22,875 nucleotides of DNA from a virus. Every line of letters begins with the position of its first letter. The first letter of the stretch is position 1. The position numbers and the translations under genes are program-made. This document shows, piece by piece, positions 12,561-18,975 of the stretch. The notes under the pieces are model-generated. The model saw nothing but the letters and a program-made list of their open reading frames with translations, searched no databases and was not told where the DNA came from. The DNA lies in the IMG/VR virus record IMGVR_UViG_3300042914_001412, positions 1 to 22,875 of that record. One strand, 5' to 3'.

Positions 12561-12947
12561 ATGTGGGACAATTACAAGCCAACCAAAGCCGAGCGCGCCG
12601 CAATCGAGAACGCGTGGCAGGTCGTGTATCGGCTAACCGGCCATGACTGGCGGACAGAGGACATGACAAGGCAGGAGGCCAAAGGTTATGGCAACCGGCA
12701 TGACCGAATCGGGTTGAACGGCGCAAAGGCGCTGGCGGTCAAATGGTTCTATAATGGAACGCAACAGCCCGATCTAAAGCTGGCCGACTATTACTTTTGC
12801 CGGCCAGCGGCCATCTGGTTCACGGGATATGGCGCGTCGAAAGCCTACGCCATATCGGTCGAGGACGAAAACACATTAGTGGCCGGTCTGACCGCGCATG
12901 AAGACGCGTTTAAGCGCATGATCGATGAGAACAGAATAGCAGCATAA
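12561..12947 (+). CDS. Uncharacterised early protein, 128 aa
   Basis: A 128-residue protein beginning MWDNYKPTKAERAAIENAWQ. It contains VVYRLTGHDWRTEDMTRQEA, an aromatic middle block (KWFYNGTQQPDLKLADYYFC) and a helical end KRMIDENRIAA. There is no signal peptide. One cysteine (in YYFCRP) and several Trp/Tyr residues suggest a compact globular fold. I chose ATG 12561 because of the GAGGAG site upstream. The open frame extends to 12414, but that would run back through the terminator and leader. It is followed by a second hairpin and a third copy of the leader motif, so it may be a monocistronic unit. No family recognised. Confidence 0.75.
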   Translation: MWDNYKPTKAERAAIENAWQVVYRLTGHDWRTEDMTRQEAKGYGNRHDRIGLNGAKALAVKWFYNGTQQPDLKLADYYFCRPAAIWFTGYGASKAYAISVEDENTLVAGLTAHEDAFKRMIDENRIAA

Positions 12948-12953
12948 CTTACA

Positions 12954-12984
12954 GGCGGCGCTTCACGGCGTCGCCTTTTCTTTT
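12954..12984 (+). terminator. Second terminator-like hairpin
   Basis: The stem GGCGGCG (12954-12960) pairs with CGTCGCC (12969-12975) through one G-U pair and an 8-base loop, and is followed by TTTTCTTTTG. It starts 7 bases after the stop at 12947. Its 5' arm resembles that of the first hairpin. Confidence 0.78.
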
Positions 12985-12985
12985 G

Positions 12986-13005
12986 CAACATATCCACATA
13001 GGAGC
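12986..13005 (+). promoter_or_regulatory. AACATATCCACA leader motif 3
   Basis: CAACATATCCACA (12986-12998) directly follows the T-rich tract of the second hairpin and precedes AGGAGC, with the ATG at 13014. Three copies in three consecutive leaders imply a shared control signal rather than chance. Confidence 0.6.
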
Positions 13006-13013
13006 AAACGACA

Positions 13014-13499
13014 ATGACCAGCTTAAAAGAATGGATGGATCAACAGTGGCGCAACCCGGGCGTTAGGTTTTCCGGCCATGGCGTCGCGTATATCGGCACC
13101 TGTTTTAAAGATATGCAGGTTCGCGGCGGGTCAAATCGCACCTATAAGTCAAAAGAGCAAAAGGCGTATGAAGCGCGCTTCGGCATTTACAACAAAAAAC
13201 TTGTGCCGATCATCTTGGCCGAAGCAACACGCGACGACCGCTTTAGTCTGCCGCGCTATAGCTGGCCGAAGGAAGCGGAAGCCGCACAAGTAGCCGCGCC
13301 TGCCGTCGCCGTCATACCGCGCAAGCGCGTCTCGCATAAGAAGGTGACGCAAGCCGCCGCCATACTGGCCAAGGTGCCGCAGGACGAATTGACGGCTTTC
13401 CTAGCCAAGTTTGGCCTGTCACTGTCGCTCGCCGCGTCCATTGCGTCATTGGATAACGTCGAGCAGATCGCGCGTCAGTTTTTGAGGGCAACGCTATGA
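13014..13499 (+). CDS. Uncharacterised protein, 161 aa
   Basis: A 161-residue protein beginning MTSLKEWMDQQWRNPGVRFS and continuing FSGHGVAYIGTCFKDMQVRG. After a basic middle (SNRTYKSKEQKAYEARF) comes an Ala/Val/Pro-rich linker (residues 87-103). A helical C-terminal domain follows (KVTQAAAILAKVPQDELTAF, then LAKFGLSLSLAASIASLDNV). Two domains joined by a flexible linker are apparent, but I recognise neither. An AGGAGC site lies 10 bases before the ATG. The stop overlaps the next start as ATGA. It starts the longest unbroken coupled run of small genes (13014 to 15801). Confidence 0.75.
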   Translation: MTSLKEWMDQQWRNPGVRFSGHGVAYIGTCFKDMQVRGGSNRTYKSKEQKAYEARFGIYNKKLVPIILAEATRDDRFSLPRYSWPKEAEAAQVAAPAVAVIPRKRVSHKKVTQAAAILAKVPQDELTAFLAKFGLSLSLAASIASLDNVEQIARQFLRATL

Positions 13500-13660
13500 T
13501 TGAATTAGAGCTGGAAGCCAAAGCGATAGAAGAGTTGATAGAGCTGCTATCCGCCCTACCAACTCGAACAAATCATCTGGACGACGCGCTGCTAACGCTG
13601 CGCGACGTTTACGACAACGCCGCTGAAGAATACTGGACGAACGTTTGGAGCAACCCGTGA
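13496..13660 (+). CDS. Small acidic helical protein, 54 aa
   Basis: A 54-residue protein of mostly Leu/Glu-rich helix, beginning MIELELEAKAIEELIELLSA and ending DNAAEEYWTNVWSNP. It looks like a helical hairpin or dimerising coil. It is coupled at both ends, by ATGA with the previous gene and GTGA with the next. No family recognised. A small inhibitor or adaptor would fit its acidity, but that is a guess. Confidence 0.7.
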   Translation: MIELELEAKAIEELIELLSALPTRTNHLDDALLTLRDVYDNAAEEYWTNVWSNP

Positions 13661-13953
13661 CGTATCTCATTGACTATGAATTAGACGAATTCCAGCCGTG
13701 GCCGGGCATGGCCATCTATGCCTATGGCGTTGCGACCATCACCTATAAATGGGAAGGGCGCGACCGCGACACCGGCGACGACGCCGGCCCATACGACATA
13801 GAGTTGCAACACCTCACAATAAGCGCCGACAAGGCTAAAGAGCCTGACCGCTGCATAGAACAGACTGACCCGCTGTTCGAACGGATTGAAGCCATCCTAT
13901 GCGCCAGCCGCGACGTCGACGCCGCCTGTAGGGCTGACCATGCGGAAGACTGA
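13657..13953 (+). CDS. Uncharacterised acidic protein, 98 aa
   Basis: A 98-residue protein beginning with the GTG-initiated segment TYLIDYELDEFQPWPGMAIY and continuing with a strand-rich core (YGVATITYKWEGRDRDTGDD). It ends in an acidic Cys-containing helix (ILCASRDVDAACRADHAED). GTG 13657 is preferred over TTG 13645 because GGAG sits 6 bases before the GTG and the GTGA overlap with the upstream stop is the pattern used throughout this operon. Three Cys residues near the C-terminus could bind metal. No family recognised. Confidence 0.72.
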   Translation: MTYLIDYELDEFQPWPGMAIYAYGVATITYKWEGRDRDTGDDAGPYDIELQHLTISADKAKEPDRCIEQTDPLFERIEAILCASRDVDAACRADHAED

Positions 13954-14035
13954 TCTGATCGCCTTTGCCGTGGGGGCGGCGCTTGCCGTGCCGCTCCTTT
14001 TTCTCTTCCTGATCCACCTGCTAGGGGGGCTGTAA
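13940..14035 (+). CDS. Tiny single-pass membrane protein, 31 aa
   Basis: A 31-residue peptide MRKTD followed by a strongly hydrophobic stretch LIAFAVGAALAVPLLFLFLI and the end HLLGGL. It has a positively charged N-terminus and one membrane-spanning helix (residues 6-28), so it should insert in the inner membrane. It overlaps the previous gene by 14 bases, and its stop overlaps the next ATG as TAATG. A holin or spanin would usually be longer, so lysis is possible but not supported. It could be a superinfection or host-membrane effector. Confidence 0.6.
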   Translation: MRKTDLIAFAVGAALAVPLLFLFLIHLLGGL

Positions 14036-14217
14036 TGCTTTACGTTGACGACGTTATGCACATTCTGGGCATAGATAACGATTGGGTCGCGCGCTGCATC
14101 CTTGCGCGCATGGACTTAGACTTCTCTGAATGCACGCACGAAGAATTTATAGCCGAATGCAAGCGCGCGGCGGCTGAATTCGTCGAAGAGTGCGCCAACG
14201 CCGAACAAGGAAGCTGA
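14035..14217 (+). CDS. Small acidic protein, 60 aa
   Basis: A 60-residue protein beginning MLYVDDVMHILGIDNDWVAR and ending with EFIAECKRAAAEFVEECANA plus a short tail. Mostly helical, three cysteines, net acidic. Its start is coupled to the membrane peptide by TAATG. It is followed 3 bases later by the next start, with AAGGAAG in its own end as the ribosome binding site for that gene. No family recognised. Confidence 0.7.
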   Translation: MLYVDDVMHILGIDNDWVARCILARMDLDFSECTHEEFIAECKRAAAEFVEECANAEQGS

Positions 14218-14220
14218 CCA

Positions 14221-14460
14221 ATGGATATGGAACTAGAGATGCGCGACATATCGCGCAAATGGGTGGCTATTATCGGCGTGGGGTATAACCCGGACACGGC
14301 GGCGGACGACTACAGCCCGGCGCTGACTAAAGACCAGCAACGCGAATACGCATTCGACATGCGCAAGCTGCGACGCATGGAGCGCGTTTGCGGGATGTGC
14401 GTTTATGAAGCCGGATTGAATGCAATGGCTGACGCGGGGCTGATACCATGCGAGTTCTAG
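14221..14460 (+). CDS. Small protein, 79 aa
   Basis: A 79-residue protein beginning MDMELEMRDISRKWVAIIGV and containing DDYSPALTKDQQREYAFDMR and a Cys-rich end (CGMCVYEAGLNAMADAGLIP). AAGGAAG precedes the ATG. The CxxC at about residues 57-60, with a further Cys at 77, hints at metal binding. Its last 13 bases overlap the methyltransferase-like gene, so the two are probably translated together. No family recognised. Confidence 0.7.
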   Translation: MDMELEMRDISRKWVAIIGVGYNPDTAADDYSPALTKDQQREYAFDMRKLRRMERVCGMCVYEAGLNAMADAGLIPCEF

Positions 14461-14996
14461 TCGCCTGCGAGTTTAGCGGCACCGTCCGTGACGCATTCAC
14501 ACGGCGGGGGCATTACGCAGTTTCATGCGACTTGCTCCCGTCTGAAACGCCCGGCCCGCACCATCAAGGCGACGTGTCGATGATCCTGACCGATGGCTGG
14601 GATCTAATGATCGCGCATCCTCCCTGCACGCACCTTGCCGTGTCCGGCGCGCGCTGGTTCAAGGATAAAAGAGAGGAGCAAGCGGAGGCGCTCGACTTCG
14701 TGCGGCTGTTGCTCGACGCGCCGATTCCGCGCATAGCGCTGGAAAATCCCGTCTCGATCATTAGCAGCAAGATTCGGAAGCCTGACCAGATCATCCAACC
14801 TTGGCAGTTTGGCCACGGCGAGACGAAGGCCACGTGCCTATGGCTGCAAGGGCTACCGCCCCTACAGCCCACGGACATAGTGGAAGGCCGCACGGCGCGC
14901 GTTCATCGTATGCCGCCCGGCCCGGACAGGTGGAAAGAACGGTCACGAACTTATGGAGGCGTCGCGGAAGCGATGGCGGCACAATGGGGCGCATGA
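14448..14996 (+). CDS. Short cytosine-C5 methyltransferase-like protein
   Basis: A 182-residue protein with a Rossmann-like beginning (RVLVACEFSGTVRDAFTRRG, then AVSCDLLPSE). These match the cofactor-binding motif I and the acidic residue after strand 2. It continues with WDLMIAHPPCTHLAVSGARW, carrying Pro-Pro-Cys60 where C5 methyltransferases have the catalytic PC, and RIALENPVS with the ENV-like motif at Glu99-Asn100. The C-terminal part (EGRTARVHRMPPGPDRWKER) replaces the usual target-recognition domain and helix motifs. At 182 residues it is about half the length of a normal m5C enzyme. It may methylate phage DNA for anti-restriction, modify another pyrimidine substrate, or be an unexplored variant. 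It overlaps both neighbours. Confidence 0.72.
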   Translation: MRVLVACEFSGTVRDAFTRRGHYAVSCDLLPSETPGPHHQGDVSMILTDGWDLMIAHPPCTHLAVSGARWFKDKREEQAEALDFVRLLLDAPIPRIALENPVSIISSKIRKPDQIIQPWQFGHGETKATCLWLQGLPPLQPTDIVEGRTARVHRMPPGPDRWKERSRTYGGVAEAMAAQWGA

Positions 14997-15130
14997 AGAA
15001 CTATTACGAATTCTCGCAACTGATCCGTGAACTAGAAACCGAAACGCTGCTGATAATGGCGCAGGCCGAAGATGACGAATACAAGCGCCAACTGATCGAA
15101 TGGGAGATTGAAGAACGTGCTAAGGCTTGA
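14993..15130 (+). CDS. Small acidic helical protein, 45 aa
   Basis: A 45-residue peptide MKNYYEFSQLIRELETETLL, then IMAQAEDDEYKRQLIEWEIE, then ERAKA. It is a single acidic amphipathic helix or helical hairpin. The start overlaps the methyltransferase stop by 4 bases (ATGA). Its end overlaps the next gene by 14 bases. No family recognised. Given the position, a partner of the methyltransferase-like protein is possible but unsupported. Confidence 0.65.
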   Translation: MKNYYEFSQLIRELETETLLIMAQAEDDEYKRQLIEWEIEERAKA

Positions 15131-15353
15131 CCTCACAACCATCCCCGGCGGCGTCCGGGTCAACTGGCGCACCGGTGAGGGGCTAACCTTCCATCGGCGC
15201 GACGGCTCCCTGATAATGAAAATAAACGCCGACTACGCAGACGACCGCGCGCTGATGACCGCAGCGCACGCCCTCAATTTTATGTTTAGGAACATCAAAC
15301 ATGCTGGAACGGCAAATACAGGAACTGATCTGGGAGACGGCGGCCAAGTATAA
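15117..15353 (+). CDS. Small protein, 78 aa, GTG start
   Basis: A 78-residue protein. From GTG 15117 it reads LRLDLTTIPGGVRVNWRTGE and continues with GLTFHRRDGSLIMKINADYA, DDRALMTAAHALNFMFRNIK. A beta-rich N-terminal half is followed by a helix. I prefer GTG 15117 because the alternative TTG 15108 lies immediately on top of the GGGAGA site. The last 53 bases overlap the DnaA domain IV gene in another frame, so the C-terminal tail (HAGTANTGTDLGDGGQV) may be an overlap product. No family recognised. Confidence 0.62.
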   Translation: MLRLDLTTIPGGVRVNWRTGEGLTFHRRDGSLIMKINADYADDRALMTAAHALNFMFRNIKHAGTANTGTDLGDGGQV

Positions 15354-15534
15354 AATCTCCACAGACCTCTTGACCGGCCATAACCGCCGCAAAGAGGTCA
15401 TATGGCCCCGGTTCGAGGTCATGTGGCGCGCACGGCACGAGTTGAACGCACCCTATCAGACCATCGGCCAAGTGCTAGGCGGCCGGGATCATTCCACTAT
15501 CATGCACGGGATCAAACGCTATGAAAACCGCTGA
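15301..15534 (+). CDS. Stand-alone DnaA domain IV (DnaA-box-binding) protein
   Basis: 77 residues. IQELIWETAAKYKISTDLLT is followed by GHNRRKEVIWPRFEVMWRAR and then a helix-turn-helix: APYQTIGQVLGGRDHSTIMH, GIKRYENR. The segment GGRDHST (residues 60-66) is the DnaA signature in domain IV, where Asp, His and Ser/Thr contact the DnaA box. The Arg of the basic loop (R37) is present, but the following Gln is Phe here. No AAA+ domain is present, so this protein can bind DNA but cannot form an initiator filament. AGGA lies upstream of ATG 15301. It likely binds boxes at the phage origin or in leaders, or competes with host DnaA. The domain call is strong; the role is inference. Confidence 0.88.
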   Translation: MLERQIQELIWETAAKYKISTDLLTGHNRRKEVIWPRFEVMWRARHELNAPYQTIGQVLGGRDHSTIMHGIKRYENR

Positions 15535-15589
15535 TGTTGTGTCAGTTTTAATCGCAGTCCTGATCGAACTCATACTTGGGCTAAAATAA
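15521..15589 (+). CDS. Putative 22-aa hydrophobic peptide
   Basis: A 22-residue frame MKTADVVSVLIAVLIELILG-LK, mostly hydrophobic and potentially one short membrane helix. It overlaps the DnaA-domain gene by 14 bases and the next gene by TAATG, the same coupling style as its neighbours. Without that coupling I would not call it. It has no close Shine-Dalgarno of its own. Confidence 0.4.
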   Translation: MKTADVVSVLIAVLIELILGLK

Positions 15590-15801
15590 TGAAACACTGG
15601 GAAACGCAATTCGAGGACTATGGGGCGGTCGTTCCCGACTGGCCGCAGGATAAGCCCTGCTATGAGGTGAACAAGCCCTTATGGGCCTTCTGGCGGCGTC
15701 TGGAGCCTATGTCGCAGGAGCATCCCGTGTTCACCGAACAGGAGATAGTGCGACGACTTGACCTATTTTATTTTGGGGATGGAACGTGCCACACTGGCTA
15801 G
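15589..15801 (+). CDS. Last gene of the plus-strand accessory operon, 70 aa
   Basis: A 70-residue protein beginning MKHWETQFEDYGAVVPDWPQ and continuing DKPCYEVNKPLWAFWRRLEP, MSQEHPVFTEQEIVRRLDLF. It is acidic and aromatic, with no membrane segment. The start is coupled to the preceding stop by TAATG. A strong terminator follows 21 bases after the stop, confirming that this is the operon end. No family recognised. Confidence 0.7.
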   Translation: MKHWETQFEDYGAVVPDWPQDKPCYEVNKPLWAFWRRLEPMSQEHPVFTEQEIVRRLDLFYFGDGTCHTG

Positions 15802-15822
15802 TTTCCTCCCTACGGTGAACTA

Positions 15823-15850
15823 AGCCCCGCTTTGGCGGGGTTTTCTTTGT
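15823..15850 (+). terminator. Strong intrinsic terminator of the accessory operon
   Basis: The stem CCCCGC (15825-15830) pairs with GCGGGG (15835-15840), with a 4-base loop, A/G-T/T outer pairs and TTTTCTTTGTTTTG following. It lies between the plus-strand operon end and the convergent minus-strand gene ending at 15856. On the opposite strand the tract after the stem is not T-rich, so it appears to work mainly rightward. Confidence 0.88.
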
Positions 15851-15855
15851 TTTGC

Positions 15856-16434
15856 TTAGCGGGCAAGCCCGAGCATTTGCAGATACGGGTAGAGCGAGTC
15901 GCGCATAGCGTTGCGGTTAACGCCAGCGCTAATAGCCATGCCGAGCGGCATAGGCGGCCCTTGCGGGTTGCTATAATCACGGCCGCCCGCATAGGTTGAA
16001 TCTTCTGGCATACCTTGCTGCCCTAGTACGGGCGCGGGACCGGGTATCTGCTCCCGCATACGCCCCGCCATACGCATGGCTTCGGCCTGCCGCATACGGG
16101 CGTCAAGCTCAAGCTGATGCTGGATCGGATCGTAGGGGTAGGCCTGCTGCACGGCCTGCTCATACTGCGGCTGCGTGTAATAGTAATTGGAACCGGCAGG
16201 GGCGGGCATGGGTTGATTCAGCCGCGCCATAATCCCAGCGATTTCCTTCCTGTAGTCCATGTCCTCGTCGACCGGCCCAGGGGCGTTCGGGTAGGCCATC
16301 CGGTTCTGCTCATACCGCAGACGCTGCATCTCCGGCTCATATTCGACGCCGCCTTCCACACCCGCCGCCAAACGTGCTATGACGTTGCTTTCCAGTTCCT
16401 TGGCCGTCAGTTTGCCTCTGAGTTTTTTAGCCAT
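15856..16434 (-). CDS. Uncharacterised Met/Gln/Pro-rich protein, 192 aa
   Basis: A 192-residue protein beginning MAKKLRGKLTAKELESNVIA. A helical segment (residues 8-75) leads to a low-complexity middle (NQPMPAPAGSNYYYTQPQYE) and a Met/Arg/Gln helix (ARMRQAEAMRMAGRMREQIP). The C-terminus is Gly/Pro-rich and ends YLQMLGLAR. The repeated Pro/Gln/Tyr composition is typical of flexible virion or ejection proteins, but no family is recognised. ATG 16434 is chosen over an in-frame TTG at 16464, which has no ribosome binding site. The gene is alone on this strand between two plus-strand units. Its start shares a CATG with a divergent gene. Confidence 0.68.
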   Translation of the reverse strand: MAKKLRGKLTAKELESNVIARLAAGVEGGVEYEPEMQRLRYEQNRMAYPNAPGPVDEDMDYRKEIAGIMARLNQPMPAPAGSNYYYTQPQYEQAVQQAYPYDPIQHQLELDARMRQAEAMRMAGRMREQIPGPAPVLGQQGMPEDSTYAGGRDYSNPQGPPMPLGMAISAGVNRNAMRDSLYPYLQMLGLAR

Positions 16435-16672
16435 GACCGAATCCGAGTTCGAGCGACGCCTCAAGGCGCTTCAACAGGAAATATCCGAAGCCTATCTTAA
16501 AGGATATGCAGAGGCCAGGCAACGGGCGCAATGGAACCTTACCGCCTGTCTCGACGAGGCGACGCGCCTCCGAAACGCCCTGGAATTCGCTCTCGATGAG
16601 GTGCAAGACCCCCATCGGAGAGCGCAAATCCTAATAGCCATGCGACGCCACAGCGAATCAGATCAAGAATGA
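16433..16672 (+). CDS. Small helical protein, 79 aa, divergent from its neighbour
   Basis: A 79-residue, highly charged helical protein: MTESEFERRLKALQQEISEA, YLKGYAEARQRAQWNLTACL, DEATRLRNALEFALDEVQDP and a basic/acidic tail. It looks like a helical bundle or coiled coil. Its ATG (16433-16435) shares CATG with the minus-strand ATG at 16434, so the promoters would lie inside each other's coding sequence. The stop lies within the end of the primase-helicase gene (10-base convergent overlap). No family recognised, and no clear ribosome binding site on this side. I judge it real because its composition is not that of a shadow frame. Confidence 0.6.
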   Translation: MTESEFERRLKALQQEISEAYLKGYAEARQRAQWNLTACLDEATRLRNALEFALDEVQDPHRRAQILIAMRRHSESDQE

Positions 16673-18975
16673 CGCAACGGCACCACATTGTCCGCCCCTC
16701 CGGGCTCGACCATATCGCGTAGATGGCTCTTCGGAAGATCAGCCAACTCCGGCCGCACAAATATGTGCCGCTTGGACTTGTTAGTTGTCGACAAACACAG
16801 CCCCTTGTCAACCCAGCCCGTCTCCTTCAGGGCGTGGAGCAGCGCCGGCTGCACGATCTTGAGATGCGAATTGACGGGGATAGCGTCGGATATGATCTTG
16901 ATGATGTTGTGCCAGGGGCCAGCGATAATGTCTGTGTTGAACGGCGCTTCGCGCTTCTCAATCAAGTGGTAAATGAAACTCTCTGCGTTGCTCATGCCGG
17001 TATAGACCAGCCGCTGCTTATATTCAGTCGTGAACGGGATCGCTTTCGGGTTGAACGCCGACACGTCACGCGCCTGTAACCAGCCGGCCACGGCTTCAAA
17101 CCCGCCGTTCTTATACCAACCCCAAATCCGTTGCGTTTCGTCCGAGGTCATCTTAGGCGCGTCAGACCAAACACAAAACCAGCGCCGGTCATCCGAATCA
17201 AGCGTGATCGGCATTGATTCATTCGTGAACGCCAGCAAGAAAATCCGGTTCGGCATTTCATACGGATGCAAGCCCTTGCGATTGACCGTCAGCATCTCCG
17301 GCGGCGCGGCGATTACAGGCTTGAGACGGTTCGCCAGCGCCCGGCGTTCCCGCGCCTCCGGCTCTTTCAGTTCATTCAGCACCATAACCTCAGTCTGATA
17401 ATGGTAGCCGAAGTCGCTCGTGATCTTGTCGCCGTCGATCACCTTCACGTTCTTCATGTGATCGCCGCCAATGGCCCACAAGAACGGATACCACATCGTA
17501 TCCTTGCCGATGCCGCCGTTGCCGCCATGCAGAACCGCATGGTTGATCTTCGTGCGCGGCTGTTGCAGCTTTACGGCCATCACGTCCCAAATATGATTTA
17601 ACTCGCGTTCGTCTGGCACGAGTCGACGGCAATGGTCGATCCACAGTTGCGGGTCGCCAGGGCTTTTGATCTCCGGCCGCGCGTCACGCCAGACGTTGCC
17701 ATAGACAAGCCCATCACGCTGCACTTTCCACTCGTCGCCGGCGGCGTAGGTCATGCCCTTCAGCGCGTAGCCTTTCATCGCCTCGCGGTTCTCGTCATAC
17801 CAGTTCGACGCTTCAAGCCGGCGCGGCTTCGCGCCAACAGACTTGCATTCTATATGCCGGAACAGCGCATTAAACGCACGGCGGCTGATCTCGCTGCACA
17901 TCTCATGGTCAAAGTAACCGTCGTCGTCGATGACATAGGCGAAGCGTTTATGCCATGTGGCGCGGTCTTCGCGTCCTGCTTGCTTACGCTCCGTCTCAGC
18001 GATACGCACCGCCGCCTCATCGGGGAATTCTTCGGTCGGCGTCAGTTTGTTAATCTTACTGGTATATTCGGCAATGAGGTCGTCACGCAATCCGGGGATG
18101 ACACGGGGGCCACCCTGTTCCGCCACCCAATCGCAAAAGAACTTGCTATCAAGACCGTCGCAATGACCATGATGACAACAGAATGAACGATCCTGCGGCT
18201 TGTATCGCGCTTCAATGCTGCCATCGGTATGCTCCGCATGATTCGGGCAAACAACGCCGCACCAACCGGCCGCGTTCGTGCCGGATAATACTAAGCTGTT
18301 CTCGCTCAACCATGCCAGCACCGTATCCGCGCCGTTGTCTTTTACGCGGAACGTAATAGCCCGAGCGGTGCCAGGTTCCGCAGGCGTCACACCGAACGCT
18401 GCAATCAATTCTTGGATCGTGTATTCAACGCCGGGATTAAACTCTACCTCACGGCAGATAAATTCCTCTTTGCCCGGCTTACGATTTACGGAACCCGGAA
18501 GACGGCAGTTACGCACAGCGTTACGCGCGCCTCTGTCCGTGTAATCAGCCGCGCCAAGCGCCTCGACAAATACGGTCTGTTCTTCGACTGTCGGCTGTTC
18601 ACTGTAGGCAAACCAATACTGGTAGCTGCCTTCGCTTGTCTCGACGATAGCGGTCGGCTTGACCGGCGGCGTTTTGATGACAACGCTCTCGCCGTCATAG
18701 ACTTTCGTTTCGCCAATATCGTCCAGCATAAGGAACAGCACATGCGTGCAGTTCGCCAGCGCCGCAGACGGCTTTTCCGGCATACGATCCTTGATAAACG
18801 AGCCGGTGTTTAAAAACCAACTTTCACCGGCTTTGCGTTTATGCGTCGGGTAATACGCGGGCCAAGTATATTTACGCTTACCGTCAGCGTGATGCTTGCC
18901 AGTGTCGATCTGCTTGACAATAAGGGCTGTCTCGCCAGCCGGCGCGAGGCCGGTAAAATAATCGAACAAATTCAT
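16663..18975 (-). CDS. Primase-helicase fusion (AEP-like primase plus SF3-type helicase)
   Basis: A 770-residue replication protein. The N-terminal third resembles archaeo-eukaryotic/RepB-type primases, with HVLFLMLDDIGE carrying Asp85-Asp86, SEGSYQYWF (114-122) and NCRLPGSVNRKPG (156-168). A zinc-finger-like segment follows (CGVVCPNH at 239-246 and CCHHGHC at 266-272). The C-terminal half has a P-loop, LHGGNGGIGKDT (482-493). It also has the conserved DFGYHYQTEVMVLNELKEPE, FTNES near 583-587 and DSDDRRWFCVW, which match SF3/DUF5906-type helicases. It should prime and unwind DNA for the family A polymerase further upstream in the operon. The start overlaps the HNH stop by 4 bases (ATGA). Confidence 0.87.
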   Translation of the reverse strand: MNLFDYFTGLAPAGETALIVKQIDTGKHHADGKRKYTWPAYYPTHKRKAGESWFLNTGSFIKDRMPEKPSAALANCTHVLFLMLDDIGETKVYDGESVVIKTPPVKPTAIVETSEGSYQYWFAYSEQPTVEEQTVFVEALGAADYTDRGARNAVRNCRLPGSVNRKPGKEEFICREVEFNPGVEYTIQELIAAFGVTPAEPGTARAITFRVKDNGADTVLAWLSENSLVLSGTNAAGWCGVVCPNHAEHTDGSIEARYKPQDRSFCCHHGHCDGLDSKFFCDWVAEQGGPRVIPGLRDDLIAEYTSKINKLTPTEEFPDEAAVRIAETERKQAGREDRATWHKRFAYVIDDDGYFDHEMCSEISRRAFNALFRHIECKSVGAKPRRLEASNWYDENREAMKGYALKGMTYAAGDEWKVQRDGLVYGNVWRDARPEIKSPGDPQLWIDHCRRLVPDERELNHIWDVMAVKLQQPRTKINHAVLHGGNGGIGKDTMWYPFLWAIGGDHMKNVKVIDGDKITSDFGYHYQTEVMVLNELKEPEARERRALANRLKPVIAAPPEMLTVNRKGLHPYEMPNRIFLLAFTNESMPITLDSDDRRWFCVWSDAPKMTSDETQRIWGWYKNGGFEAVAGWLQARDVSAFNPKAIPFTTEYKQRLVYTGMSNAESFIYHLIEKREAPFNTDIIAGPWHNIIKIISDAIPVNSHLKIVQPALLHALKETGWVDKGLCLSTTNKSKRHIFVRPELADLPKSHLRDMVEPGGADNVVPLRHS

